From assembly GCF_041154485.1 (NCBI RefSeq), contig NZ_AP028669.1:1488001-1552000 (forward strand): a DNA stretch of 64,000 bases, in the 5' to 3' direction. A program made the translations under genes and the position numbers. Within the stretch, counting starts at the first letter, position 1. Each line of letters begins with the position of its first letter. Source of the DNA: Variovorax sp. V93. GTDB lineage: Bacteria > Pseudomonadota > Gammaproteobacteria > Burkholderiales > Burkholderiaceae_C. Below are positions 34,465 to 44,666 of this stretch, in pieces. Under the pieces are notes generated by a model, which did no database searches, had not been told where the DNA came from, and worked only from the letters and a program-made list of their open reading frames with translations.

Positions 34465-35766
34465 ATGCTCATCAAGGAATCGCTTCCGCCCCCGCCGCCT
34501 TTCTGGCACCGCCTCAACAGCTTCTTCGCGTTTCCGCTCCAGCTGCGGCCGTTGATGTATGGCCTGGCGCTCGCGTTCTGCAGCCTGCTGTTCGAGGCCA
34601 TTCCTTTTCTGCATCCCGGCCTGTCGCTGGTCGTGATCGAGCTGGGCATCGTGCTGGCGGCCAGCCGCTACGGCTTCAAGGTCACCGCGCTTGGTTCGCG
34701 CGGCATCTGGCGCTCGGCCGATTTCCCGCGCGAGCTGAATGAAGACTGGGTCAACCTGCCCTGGAAGCTGTTCGCCATTTCGGTGGTGCAGGGCGCCCTG
34801 GTCGGCTGGCTGGCCTGGTACGAACCGGTGCTGGGCACCGTCGCGGTGTTCGTGGTGTCGTTCACCTTTCCGGCCGCGATGATCGTGCTGGTGCAGTCGG
34901 GCAGCTTCTTCCAGGCCATGAACCCCGGCCACGTGATGGATGCGATGCGCATCATCGGCTGGCCCTATGCGCTGCTGTGCTTCTTCCTGTTCCTGCTGAG
35001 CGCGGGCGCGCAGATCGCCATCGGCATGCTGCTGCCGATGATCGACGGCCTGATCGTGCTGCCGATCGCCAATTTCGCCTTCATCTACTTCGGCTGGGTG
35101 ATGTCGAGCCTGCTGGGCTACGTGATGTACCAGCACCACGACGCCTTCGGCATCGACCTCCTGCCCGGCGGCGGCGTGGACGACGGCGCGCCGGTGGACC
35201 GCCGCACGCCCGAGCAGATCGCCGCGCAGCGCACCGATGCCGAAGTGGCGCAGCTGATCACCGACGGCGACGTGGCCGGCGCACTTGGCATCGCCTACGA
35301 GGCACAGCGCGTGGCACCGGCCGACGACCTGGCGGCGCAGCGCCGCTACCACCGCGTGCTGCTGCTCGCGCCCGAGAAGGCGTCCACGCTGCTCGACCAG
35401 GCGCGGCGCTTCATTCCGCTGCTGCTGCGGCGCGACCTGGCATCCGAAGCGCTCAAGGTCTTCAAGGCCTGCCGCGAAAAGGACAAGAGCTTCGTGCTCG
35501 ACGACGCCCCCGCGGTGATGACGCTGGCCAGGGCCGAATGGCGCAATGGCGACGCGCACGCGGCGCTCGCGCTGCTGTCGGGCTTCGACCGGCGCTTTCG
35601 CGGCCATGCGGCCATTCCGCAGGCCTACGAACTGGCGGCCCGGGTGCTGGTGCAGGGGCTTGGCCGCGCCGACATGGCGCAACCGATCCTGGCCACGCTC
35701 GAATCGCGCTTTCCGGACAGCGAGCAGACGCAGGAAGTGCGCTGGCTGCTGCGGCCCGCGGCCTGA
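34465..35766 (+). CDS. Hypothetical membrane protein with helical-repeat C-terminus
   Basis: A 433-residue protein without a family I can name. The N-terminal half has about six hydrophobic segments (between residues 30 and 235; a DUF4013-like arrangement is possible). After a glycine/aspartate-rich turn (GIDLLPGGGVDDG) the C-terminal 190 residues are soluble and helical, with TPR-like A-x-x-L-x-x-x periodicity (LARAEWRNGDAHAALALL). This layout, membrane domain then helical arm, resembles the convergent rhomboid gene product next to it. It is 17 bases after the small anchored protein. Confidence 0.75.
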   Translation: MLIKESLPPPPPFWHRLNSFFAFPLQLRPLMYGLALAFCSLLFEAIPFLHPGLSLVVIELGIVLAASRYGFKVTALGSRGIWRSADFPRELNEDWVNLPWKLFAISVVQGALVGWLAWYEPVLGTVAVFVVSFTFPAAMIVLVQSGSFFQAMNPGHVMDAMRIIGWPYALLCFFLFLLSAGAQIAIGMLLPMIDGLIVLPIANFAFIYFGWVMSSLLGYVMYQHHDAFGIDLLPGGGVDDGAPVDRRTPEQIAAQRTDAEVAQLITDGDVAGALGIAYEAQRVAPADDLAAQRRYHRVLLLAPEKASTLLDQARRFIPLLLRRDLASEALKVFKACREKDKSFVLDDAPAVMTLARAEWRNGDAHAALALLSGFDRRFRGHAAIPQAYELAARVLVQGLGRADMAQPILATLESRFPDSEQTQEVRWLLRPAA

Positions 35767-35779
35767 TCTTCAGCCGCAG

Positions 35780-37258
35780 TCAGGCGCGCTCGAGGGCGCG
35801 CGTCACCATGTCGTTGGGCGCGATCCGCAGCAGGTGCGGCAGCCAGCTGACAGCCATGTCGCGCTCGCCGGCGTGCAGCAGGCCGTTGGCGCAGACCGAC
35901 AGTGTGTCGGCCAGCTCCGGATGGTCGGGCGCGGTCTTCAGCAGCACGCGGCACAGCTTGTCGGCGTCCTGGAACTGGCGCACGCGCGTGAAGCGGCGCG
36001 CCAGGCGGGCCATGTCGTCGGGCTTGAGGCGCGCGCCCGGCTTGGCCTGGTCGAGGTAGGTGGTGTAGCTGGCGTGCTGCAGCGCCAGGGTGTCGGGGTC
36101 GGTGGCGGGCAGGCGGAAGATGCGGCGCGCAGCCTGGTGAAAATCTTCGCTCGCGGGCTGCAGCCGCGCGGTGTTGAACCAGGCGCGCAGCGTGTCGGCG
36201 TCGCCGGGGCGCAGGGCGGCGGCGGCGCGCCATTCGGCTGTGGCCGCCTCGAACTTCATGGCTGCGCCCAGTCGGCGTGCCGCGGCCACGTGGCGGTTGA
36301 ATTCCTCATCGCCGTTCGATTGTTCCGAGACCACGGCCTCCGGCGTCTTCACCTTGTTGAGCGCCATGGCGCCGGCCATCAGGGCCGCGCCGGTCAAGAG
36401 TCCGCCCAGGTGCGCCATGTAGGCGATGCCCTGGCCGCCCACCGCGTGCTGCAGCAGCTCGTTGGCAATCCAGGCCGGCAGCAGCAGCAGCGCTGGCGCC
36501 GTGACGTAGTTGAAATAGAAGAACAGCTGGTAGAAGAACCGGATGCGCCGCAGCCGGTACATCACCGCGTACATGCCCATCAGCGCCGACACTGCACCCG
36601 AGGCGCCCAGGCCGTAGCTGCCCTTGCCTGCATAGGCCCAGCCGGCCAGCATCGAGGCACCTGCTGCGCCCAGGATGTAGAAGCCCAGGTAGGTGCCGCG
36701 GCCCAGCGCCAGCTCGACCGAAAAGCCGAACAGGAAGAGGAACAGCATGTTGCCCAGCAGGTGGCCGGTGCTGCCGTGCAGGAAGGCGGCGGTGACCCAC
36801 GTCCAGGGCTTGAACTCCGCGTCCTTGGTGTAGTCCTGCGCCCAGCGCGTGGTGAACGGCACAGGCCGCATCGCCTCGTACTGCCGGCGGTCGCGCTTCC
36901 ATTCGGCGTAGCGCGGGTTCGCGGGCGTGATGACCTCGTCGGCCTGCAGCTTGTGCAGGAACTTGCTGTCGTTCTGCAGAGCGTCCAGCAGCTGCGGATG
37001 GGCTTCCTCGTGCGGCAGCATGCGCCGCGCCGGCTTGCCGCGCTGGGGGTCCGTCTTTTCTAGCCACGCCACGAAAGGCGGCAGCTCCAGCTCGGGCAGC
37101 ACGCTGTTCACGTAGTAGTGGGCCGCGCGCTCGTCGGCCTTTTCCTCGCTGCGCTGCGGTCCCCAGAACACGATCATGTTCACGAGGATCAGCAGCACCG
37201 TCATCCACGGCGGATTGCGCCAGCTCGGTCGGTTCTCGAGCGGGATGGCGTAGAACAA
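35780..37258 (-). CDS. Rhomboid family intramembrane serine protease with TPR-like tail
   Basis: A 492-residue membrane protease. A first membrane segment lies at about residues 18-35, followed by a long extramembrane loop and the rhomboid core of about 150-300. Active-site features are HGSTGHLLGN (His and Asn of the second core helix), Ser220 in GLGASGAVSALMG, and His283 in YMAHLGG. The C-terminal 190 residues form a soluble helical repeat (AATAEWRAAAALRPGDADTL and similar). Rhomboids cleave single-pass membrane proteins within or near the bilayer. The tail may recruit substrates. Its stop is 13 bases from the convergent membrane-protein gene. Confidence 0.9.
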   Translation of the reverse strand: MFYAIPLENRPSWRNPPWMTVLLILVNMIVFWGPQRSEEKADERAAHYYVNSVLPELELPPFVAWLEKTDPQRGKPARRMLPHEEAHPQLLDALQNDSKFLHKLQADEVITPANPRYAEWKRDRRQYEAMRPVPFTTRWAQDYTKDAEFKPWTWVTAAFLHGSTGHLLGNMLFLFLFGFSVELALGRGTYLGFYILGAAGASMLAGWAYAGKGSYGLGASGAVSALMGMYAVMYRLRRIRFFYQLFFYFNYVTAPALLLLPAWIANELLQHAVGGQGIAYMAHLGGLLTGAALMAGAMALNKVKTPEAVVSEQSNGDEEFNRHVAAARRLGAAMKFEAATAEWRAAAALRPGDADTLRAWFNTARLQPASEDFHQAARRIFRLPATDPDTLALQHASYTTYLDQAKPGARLKPDDMARLARRFTRVRQFQDADKLCRVLLKTAPDHPELADTLSVCANGLLHAGERDMAVSWLPHLLRIAPNDMVTRALERA

Positions 37259-37314
37259 ATGCGGCCTTGAATGTCAGTTGGTTCGAACGGCCGCGGAGCA
37301 GGCCATGCCAGTGC

Positions 37315-37389
37315 ACCCACGGAACCGGCTTTGCCGGGCCGCAGGGTGCGCCCCCCGGTGGGGAGAGGCGCCGCAGGCGCTTCGGGGGG
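37315..37389 (-). repeat. GC-rich intergenic repeat, argH-rhomboid spacer
   Basis: The 131-base gap between argH and the rhomboid gene, both leftward, is largely this element. Read on the minus strand it has CCCCCCGAAGCGCC, then CACCGGGGGGCGCA, then GCGGCCCGGC, words shared with the copy between hemX and hemY. Several arms are self-complementary (GGCGCC-GCA-GGCGC, CCGGC-TTT-GCCGG). Confidence 0.5.
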
Positions 37390-38787
<1,398 letters not shown>

Positions 38788-38809
38788 GGGAGCCGTGCTA
38801 GAGGCAATA

Positions 38810-39910
38810 ATGGGTTGGTTACCCAATGTATCTGTAATGCGCAACCCGTCGATTTTATCGGCCACCTCCACCTCCACGCCTGCGGCCCCGCCGGAAAGAG
38901 GGCGTTTGCCCGTGCGCGGCAGCCCGGGGCTGTTCGACGCCTGCCAGATCGGGGTGGTGCTGCGCGCGGTGCTGTTCGTGGAGGCGCTGGTGGCGACCGC
39001 GACGCTGTTCGTGTCGTCCTCTCCTGGGGAATGGCTGGTGCAGACCGCCACCGTCACGGGCGGCGCGCTGCCTGCGACGCTGCTGTGGCTGGTGGCGGCC
39101 TGCGGGCTCAAGAAGCCGCTGGGCCGTCTGCCGCGGCAGGCGCAGTACGCGGCCGGTGCCGCGCTGGGCGCCGTTTCCTCGCTCTACGGTTGCGGCCTCT
39201 TGCGGCTCACCGGCGTCCTGGGCACGGCGCCGTGGCTCGCCAGCGCCGTGGCGGGCGCGTTCATCGCGGGCATGGTCATGGCGGCGATGGTGCTGCGCGC
39301 GCGCGGCCAGACGCCGGCCGCCATGACGGCCCGGCTGGAGGAACTGCAGTCGCGCATCCGCCCCCACTTCCTGTTCAACACGCTCAACAGCGCCATTGCG
39401 CTGGTGCGGGAAGAACCCGCCAAGGCCGAGACCATGCTGGAAGACCTGGCCGAACTGTTTCGCCAGGCGCTGGCCGACCCCGGCGAATCCGGCACGCTGG
39501 CCGACGAAATCGCGCTCGCCGAGCGCTACCTGGCCATCGAGCAGGTGCGCTTCGGCGACCGGCTGCGCATCCGCTGGGACCTCGATGCCGCGGCCAGCAG
39601 CGCCAGGCTGCCGCCGCTGCTGCTGCAGCCGCTGGTGGAAAACGCCATCAAGCATGGTGTGGAGCCCAGCCCCGAGGGCGCCAAGCTGCGCATCCGCACC
39701 GAACGCCGCGGCAGCGTGGTGGTGATCGAGGTCGTCAACAGCCTGCCGCCGCTGCGCTGGGCCGACGAGCCCCTGCCGCGCGGCCATGGCATCGCCTTGG
39801 CCAACGTGCGTGACCGGCTGCGGCTCCTGCACGACATGCAGATGCAGTTCAGCGCCGGCATGGACCAGAAGAACTACCGCGTGCGCATTGCCATTCCCGC
39901 CGAATCATGA
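38810..39910 (+). CDS. Sensor histidine kinase, LytS/AlgZ type
   Basis: A 366-residue membrane kinase of the His_kinase family that pairs with LytTR regulators. Four hydrophobic segments lie between residues about 35 and 150. The phosphoacceptor His186 is in [14 protein letters not shown], and the ATP-binding lid/N-box is [14 protein letters not shown], with [13 protein letters not shown] near the C-terminus. The start at 38810 is picked for GAGG five bases ahead; ATGs at 38786 and 38837 are also in frame. The gene overlaps the regulator by four bases. The AlgZ/FimS homologue in Pseudomonas occupies the same place next to argH. Confidence 0.9.
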   Translation: MGWLPNVSVMRNPSILSATSTSTPAAPPERGRLPVRGSPGLFDACQIGVVLRAVLFVEALVATATLFVSSSPGEWLVQTATVTGGALPATLLWLVAACGLKKPLGRLPRQAQYAAGAALGAVSSLYGCGLLRLTGVLGTAPWLASAVAGAFIAGMVMAAMVLRARGQTPAAMTARLEELQSRIRPHFLFNTLNSAIALVREEPAKAETMLEDLAELFRQALADPGESGTLADEIALAERYLAIEQVRFGDRLRIRWDLDAAASSARLPPLLLQPLVENAIKHGVEPSPEGAKLRIRTERRGSVVVIEVVNSLPPLRWADEPLPRGHGIALANVRDRLRLLHDMQMQFSAGMDQKNYRVRIAIPAES

Positions 39911-40653
39911 CCCTCAAGACCTTGATCGTTGACGACGAAGCCTTGGCCCGCTCGCGCCTGCGCACGCTGCTGCGCGACTGCCGCTCGCCCGCCGCCGAGG
40001 TGGTGGCCGAGGCCGCCCAGGGCGCCGAGGCGCAGCAGCATCTCGCGGGCATGGCGCTGGACCTGGTGCTGCTCGACGTCCACATGCCCGGCATCGACGG
40101 CATCGAGGTGGCGCGCGCCCTGCGCGGGCGGGCCGATGCGCCGGCCGTGGTGTTCGTCACGGCCCATGCGGCCCATGCCGTGACGGCCTTCGACCTCGAT
40201 GCGGTCGACTACCTGACCAAGCCGGTGCGCGCCGAGCGCCTTCAGCAGGCCCTGCAGAAGGCCGAGCGCTTCCTGAAGGAGCGGCGCGCGCTGCAGGCCG
40301 ACGCGCTGCAGGAAAGCGTGCTCATCCAGGACCGCGGCCGTGCCGAGCGGGTGCCGCTGTCGGAGGTGCTCTACCTGAAGTCCGAATACAAGTACCTCAC
40401 GGTGCGCACCGCCACCCGAAGCCACATCCTGGACGGCTCGCTGAACGAATTCGAGGAGCGCTATCCCACGCGCTTCCTGCGCGTGCACCGCAATGCGCTG
40501 GTGGCGCGCTCGGCCATCCGCGCGCTCGAGAAATACGACGACGGTGAAGACGCCGAAGGCTGGGCCCTGCGGCTCGACGCGATTCCCGAACCGGTCGCGG
40601 TGTCGCGGCGACAATTGGCTGCAGTGCGCGAAGTGCTGAAGGAAGCGCGATGA
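39907..40653 (+). CDS. LytTR-type response regulator, AlgR-like
   Basis: A 248-residue two-domain regulator. The receiver domain (residues about 4-120) has the acidic pocket Asp9-Asp10, phosphoacceptor Asp57 in LVLLDVHMPG, and Lys in DYLTKPVRAERL. The LytTR DNA-binding domain spans about 140-245, with VLYLKSEYKYLTVRT and FLRVHRNALVA. It is activated by the kinase it overlaps (ATGA), and in turn overlaps the next gene by four bases. AlgR in Pseudomonas regulates alginate, pili and virulence; targets here are unknown. Confidence 0.92.
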   Translation: MTLKTLIVDDEALARSRLRTLLRDCRSPAAEVVAEAAQGAEAQQHLAGMALDLVLLDVHMPGIDGIEVARALRGRADAPAVVFVTAHAAHAVTAFDLDAVDYLTKPVRAERLQQALQKAERFLKERRALQADALQESVLIQDRGRAERVPLSEVLYLKSEYKYLTVRTATRSHILDGSLNEFEERYPTRFLRVHRNALVARSAIRALEKYDDGEDAEGWALRLDAIPEPVAVSRRQLAAVREVLKEAR

Positions 40654-41903
40654 CCGACGACAAGAAAACGGCCGGAGAGACACCGGCAACGCCGCAGCCC
40701 ACGCCACCGCCCGCGGACGCGCCGCCCGAGGTGCCGCCGGAGCCCGTGCTGGAGTCCCCGCCCGAAGCGGTGCCGCCGGAACTGGCGGCGGAGCCCGAGC
40801 GCCTGCTGCTGCACATGCCGGTCGACGTGCGCAGCGCTTCGCTGGTGGTGCTCGCCGTGCTGGGCAGCGTTTTCGCGCTGCGATGGGGCCAGGCCGTGTT
40901 CATCCCGCTGATGCTGAGCCTGATGCTGACCTACGCGTTGTCGCCGCTGGTCGAGCAGCTGCACCGCCTGCGTCTGCCGCGCTGGATCGCTGCGGCGCTG
41001 ATCCTCGTCGGCCTGTTCGGCGGCCTGGGCTGGACCGGCTACTCGCTTTCGGGCAATGCCACGCAACTGGCCGAATCGCTGCCCGTCGCGGCCCAGAAAC
41101 TGGGGCAGGCCATGCGCAGGAGCAGGGGCGCCAGCGCCACGCCGCTCGACAGCGTGCAGCAGGCGGCCGCGCAGCTCGAGAAGGCGGCCGAGGAAAACTC
41201 CGCGCGCGTCGCGGCCCGCAAGGGCGTCGCGCGCGTCGTGATCGAGCGGCCGTCCTTCAACGTGCGCGACTACCTGCTGAGCGGCACTGTTGGCTTGCTC
41301 GAGGCGATCGGACAGCTCACGCTGGTCGCCTTCCTGACCTACTTCGCACTGTGCTCGGGCGACACCTTCCGGCGCAAGCTGATCAAGATCACCGGCCCGA
41401 GCCTGCAGAAGAAGAAGGTCACCGTTCATGTGCTCGACGACATCACCCGCAACATCGAGCGCTACCTGCTGGTGCAGATCCTCATCAGCGCGCTGGTGGG
41501 TGTGACGACCGGCCTCGCCTTCTGGGCCATCGGGGTGGAGAACGCGGCCGTGTGGGGAATCATCGCGGGCGTGACCAACCTCATTCCCTACGTCGGCTCG
41601 GTGATCGTGATGGTGGCCGCGGGGCTGGTGGCCTTCCTGCAGTTCAACAGCCTGGAGATGGGCGTCCTGGTGGGCGGCGTGTCGCTCGCCATCCACACGC
41701 TGGTCGGCAACCTGCTGATGCCCTGGCTCACCAGCCGCACCAGCCGCATGAATCCGGTGGCCGTTTTCGTGGGCGTGATCTTCTGGGGCTGGCTCTGGGG
41801 CGTGTGGGGGCTGCTGCTGGGCATTCCGATCACCATGGTGATCAAGTCGATCTGCGACCGGGTCGAAGACCTGCAGCCGATCGGGGAACTGCTGGGGGAG
41901 TAG
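40650..41903 (+). CDS. AI-2E family transporter
   Basis: A 417-residue inner-membrane protein of the AI-2E/PerM family. A proline-rich cytoplasmic N-terminus (residues 1-50) precedes two hairpins of hydrophobic helices (about 65-135), a soluble central stretch (about 145-205), and the family core from about 210 onward, with GITNLIPYVGS-like VTNLIPYVGSVIVMV and GNLLMPWLTSRTSRMNPV. Members move autoinducer-2, sodium or unknown metabolites. Overlap with the response-regulator gene suggests one transcript and perhaps regulation or function with that two-component pair. Its stop is four bases from a convergent MFS gene. Confidence 0.9.
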   Translation: MTDDKKTAGETPATPQPTPPPADAPPEVPPEPVLESPPEAVPPELAAEPERLLLHMPVDVRSASLVVLAVLGSVFALRWGQAVFIPLMLSLMLTYALSPLVEQLHRLRLPRWIAAALILVGLFGGLGWTGYSLSGNATQLAESLPVAAQKLGQAMRRSRGASATPLDSVQQAAAQLEKAAEENSARVAARKGVARVVIERPSFNVRDYLLSGTVGLLEAIGQLTLVAFLTYFALCSGDTFRRKLIKITGPSLQKKKVTVHVLDDITRNIERYLLVQILISALVGVTTGLAFWAIGVENAAVWGIIAGVTNLIPYVGSVIVMVAAGLVAFLQFNSLEMGVLVGGVSLAIHTLVGNLLMPWLTSRTSRMNPVAVFVGVIFWGWLWGVWGLLLGIPITMVIKSICDRVEDLQPIGELLGE

Positions 41904-41907
41904 GGGC

Positions 41908-43161
41908 TCATCCGGCACGCCGGCCGCGCTCCAGCCGGCCGAAGCGCACGATCATCCACGGCCCCAGCAGCGCGCCAAGTCCGACCGAACTCCATGCCGC
42001 CACCCAGCTGTACGTGCTGCCGAGGCCGAAGCGCGTCTGCCCCCAGTCCAGCGCAAGGCCGAACACCCACGGACTCAGCGCGCCGGCGCCGAAGCCCATC
42101 ACCGAGCGCACCGAGTACGCCACGCCCAGCCGGTGCGGCGCCACCACGTCGGCCAGCGCGGTCGAATAGACGGAAGAGTCCGCGATCGCGAGCAGGTTGT
42201 AGATGGCGGCCATCGCGGCCAGCAGCCACAGCGGCCAGGTCCACATCCAGCCGAACGCGAAGGACATGCACAGGCTCATGAGCGTGGCGGCCATCATGAT
42301 GCGTGCTCGGCCGAAGCGGTCGGACGCGGCACCGCCCCCGATGCTGCCGAACACGCTCACCAGGTGCGCGAGCGCCGCCAGCGCAATGCCCGCGCCCTGC
42401 CATGGGGCGGCGCCGCCGGCCGAGGCGACCAGGTAGGCCGGCAGCCAGGCCCACAGGGCCATCAGCTCCCAGCAGTGGAAGGCATAGGCCCAGTTGCCGG
42501 CCATGGCGGGTTTGTCGCGCACCGTCTCGGCCAGCGCATGCCAGGTGCCTTCGCGCGGCGTTCCCGTGCCGGCAGGCGGTGCGGGCGGCCGCATGCGCCG
42601 CAGTGCCGGCACCGTCAGCAGCGCACCCGCGAAGGTGCAGCCCGCCGCTGCCAGCAGGCCGAACCGCCAGTGCAGGGCATGGCTGAAGGCCGCCACCACC
42701 GCCAGCGACAAGGCGTAGCCCATCGACGCCGACCCAAGGAAGAGCCCCATCGCCCGGCCGCGCACGGCGGGCTCGGCGTTGCGCGCGAGCAGCTGCAGGC
42801 CCGGCGTGTACGAAGCGCCCGCGCACAGCCCGGCCAGGCCGTAGAGCAGCAGCGCCGAAAGATGGTCGTGCGCGAAGGCGGCAAAAGTCAGTGCCGAGCA
42901 TGCGCTGACCGCGCTGCCGATGAAGAAGACGCGGTGCGGGCCGTAGCGGTCGGCCAGCAGGCCCACGGCAAACAGCGAGCTCATGTAGCCGACGTGCCAT
43001 GCGCTCTGGATCGAGCCGGCCTGCGCGGCCGTCATGTGCCAGTCGGCCATCATGAAAGGCAGCACCCCGGAATAGGCGGTGACCACCATGGCCTGCAGCA
43101 GCCGGCTCGCGCACAGCAGCGCGAGCCATCCGCGCGCGGGGGCCGGTTCAGCGCAGCGCAC
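41908..43161 (-). CDS. MFS transporter
   Basis: A 417-residue, 12-helix major facilitator. The loop between helices 2 and 3 is GLLADRYGPHRVFF (the G-x-x-x-D-R-x-G-x-R signature), repeated in weak form as GAASDRFGRARIM in the second half. The start is uncertain: GTG 43161 is in frame and overlaps the acetyltransferase gene by 14 bases, giving a short N-terminus before the first helix; no good ribosome-binding site is visible, and reinitiation after the upstream gene is possible. Co-transcribed with the acetyltransferase and divergent from a LysR gene, so that regulator probably controls both. The substrate is unknown. Confidence 0.85.
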   Translation of the reverse strand: MRCAEPAPARGWLALLCASRLLQAMVVTAYSGVLPFMMADWHMTAAQAGSIQSAWHVGYMSSLFAVGLLADRYGPHRVFFIGSAVSACSALTFAAFAHDHLSALLLYGLAGLCAGASYTPGLQLLARNAEPAVRGRAMGLFLGSASMGYALSLAVVAAFSHALHWRFGLLAAAGCTFAGALLTVPALRRMRPPAPPAGTGTPREGTWHALAETVRDKPAMAGNWAYAFHCWELMALWAWLPAYLVASAGGAAPWQGAGIALAALAHLVSVFGSIGGGAASDRFGRARIMMAATLMSLCMSFAFGWMWTWPLWLLAAMAAIYNLLAIADSSVYSTALADVVAPHRLGVAYSVRSVMGFGAGALSPWVFGLALDWGQTRFGLGSTYSWVAAWSSVGLGALLGPWMIVRFGRLERGRRAG

Positions 43162-43672
43162 GTTGCATGAGCACGGTGTCGACCCACTGCCCGAACTTGA
43201 ACCCCACGTTGCGCAGCACGCCCACCGTTTCGAAGCCCAGGCCCTGGTGCACGCGCTGCGAGCCCGCGTTGGCACTGTTGCCGATCACCGCCACCATCTG
43301 CGCGAAGCCGCTGCCGGTGCAGCGCCGGATCAGCTCCTGGAGCAGCGCGCGGCCGATGCCATGGCCCTGCATGCCCTCTGCGACATAGATCGAGTCTTCG
43401 ACCGTGTGGCGGTAGGCGGAGCGGCTGCGGTAGGGGCTCGCATAGGCGTAGCCGGCCACCTCGCCGTCCTTCACCGCAACAAGGTAGGGGAGGCCGCGCG
43501 CAAGCACGCCGGCGCGGCGCGCCTGCATCTCTTCGACGCTGGGCACCTCTTCCTCGAAGGAGCACAGGTCGTGCAGCACGTAGCGGCTGTAGATGGCCTG
43601 TACCGATGGCATGTGGTGCGCCCCGGCGTCGAGGATTTCAATGGCGGCGAGTGCTTGGGTTGGCGGAGGCAT
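43148..43672 (-). CDS. GNAT acetyltransferase, phosphinothricin-acetyltransferase-like
   Basis: A 174-residue GNAT of the Pat/MddA group (acetylates phosphinothricin, methionine sulfoximine or sulfone). Landmarks: IYSRYVLHDLCSFEEEVPS near residues 28-46, SPYRSRSAYRHTVEDSIYV, and the CoA loop GMQGHGIGRALLQEL near 98-112, then NSANAGSQRVHQGLGF. It is first in a leftward pair with an MFS transporter, an arrangement often seen in resistance or detoxification units. The acceptor is inferred from resemblance only. Confidence 0.88.
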   Translation of the reverse strand: MPPPTQALAAIEILDAGAHHMPSVQAIYSRYVLHDLCSFEEEVPSVEEMQARRAGVLARGLPYLVAVKDGEVAGYAYASPYRSRSAYRHTVEDSIYVAEGMQGHGIGRALLQELIRRCTGSGFAQMVAVIGNSANAGSQRVHQGLGFETVGVLRNVGFKFGQWVDTVLMQRALR

Positions 43673-43702
43673 GGCGCCGATCTTGACGCTGCACTGTCAA
43701 TA

Positions 43703-43720
43703 AGTGAAGCTTCGCTCACT
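43703..43720. promoter_or_regulatory. Dyad in the divergent LysR spacer
   Basis: AGTGA (43703-43707) and TCACT (43716-43720) enclose AGCTTCGC, making a near-palindrome just before the LysR start and 30 bases upstream of the acetyltransferase start. Its place between the two divergent units is where a LysR protein would bind. A frame-extending GTG for the LysR gene at 43704 lies inside it. Confidence 0.4.
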
Positions 43721-43721
43721 G

Positions 43722-44666
43722 ATGCAAGGCATAAGAAATACTTTGGACAAGACACTGAACCTCGATCAGCTCCGGTCTTTCGGCCTGGTGATCGAAACCG
43801 GCAGCTTCTCGGCCGCGGCCGACCGGCTCGGCCTCACGCAGCCTGCGGTGAGCCTGCAGATCCGCCAGCTGGAGCGCAGGCTCGCGGTGCGCCTGGTCGA
43901 GCGCGTCGGCAAGCGCGCCAGGGCCACGCCGGCCGGCGCGGAGCTGCTGCGGCACAGCCACCACATCGAGACCGCGGTGGAGAACGCCATCGACGCGCTG
44001 GCGGACCACGCGAGCGGCATCACGGGCCGCGTGCGGCTGGGCACCGGCGCCACCGCCTGCCTGTATTTCTTGCCGGCCGTGCTGCGCAGCCTGCGCGAAC
44101 AGTTTCCGGCGCTCGGCATCGTGGTGAGTACCGGCAACACCGACGATCATGTCCGCAAGGTGGAAGAGAACAGCAGCGACCTTGCGCTGGTGACGCTGCC
44201 GGCCGCGGGCCGGTCACTGAGCGTCGTGCCGGTGCTCGACGACGAGTTCATCGCCATCGGCCGCAGCGATCTCGCGCCGCTGAAGGCGCGCGTGGCGCCC
44301 GCCGATCTGGCTGCGCTGCCGCTGGTGCTGTTCGAGCCCGCGGCCAACACGCGCAAGCTGGTCGACCGCTGGTTCGCGGCCGAAGGCCTGCAGCCGCAGC
44401 CTGTCATGGAGCTGGGCAGCGTCGAGGCCATGAAGGAAATGGTGGCTGCGGGGCTGGGCTACGGCATCGTGCCGCGCATGGCGATGACGGGCCGCGGCGC
44501 GCACCCCGGCCTGAAGATCAGCCGGCTGGACCCCCGCATGCACCGCACGCTCGCCGTGGTGATCCGGCGCGACAAGCCGGTCAACAAGGCCCTGCGCGTG
44601 GTGCTCGATGCGATCCTGGCGGCGGGCGCAGAGGCCGGCCGCGCTGCTACTCGGCCGAAGAAGTAG
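43722..44666 (+). CDS. LysR family transcriptional regulator
   Basis: A 314-residue LysR regulator. The winged helix at about residues 14-72 has FSAAADRLGLTQPAVSLQIRQLE-type spacing (ETGSFSAAADRLGL then QPAVSLQIRQLERRL), and the effector domain spans about 100-300. ATG 43722 is preferred over the GTG at 43704 because the latter falls in a dyad that looks like an operator; TTG 43743 is also possible. It is divergent from the acetyltransferase/MFS pair. At the far end it overlaps by 20 bases the stop region of a convergent MFS gene. The effector is not predictable. Confidence 0.88.
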   Translation: MQGIRNTLDKTLNLDQLRSFGLVIETGSFSAAADRLGLTQPAVSLQIRQLERRLAVRLVERVGKRARATPAGAELLRHSHHIETAVENAIDALADHASGITGRVRLGTGATACLYFLPAVLRSLREQFPALGIVVSTGNTDDHVRKVEENSSDLALVTLPAAGRSLSVVPVLDDEFIAIGRSDLAPLKARVAPADLAALPLVLFEPAANTRKLVDRWFAAEGLQPQPVMELGSVEAMKEMVAAGLGYGIVPRMAMTGRGAHPGLKISRLDPRMHRTLAVVIRRDKPVNKALRVVLDAILAAGAEAGRAATRPKK

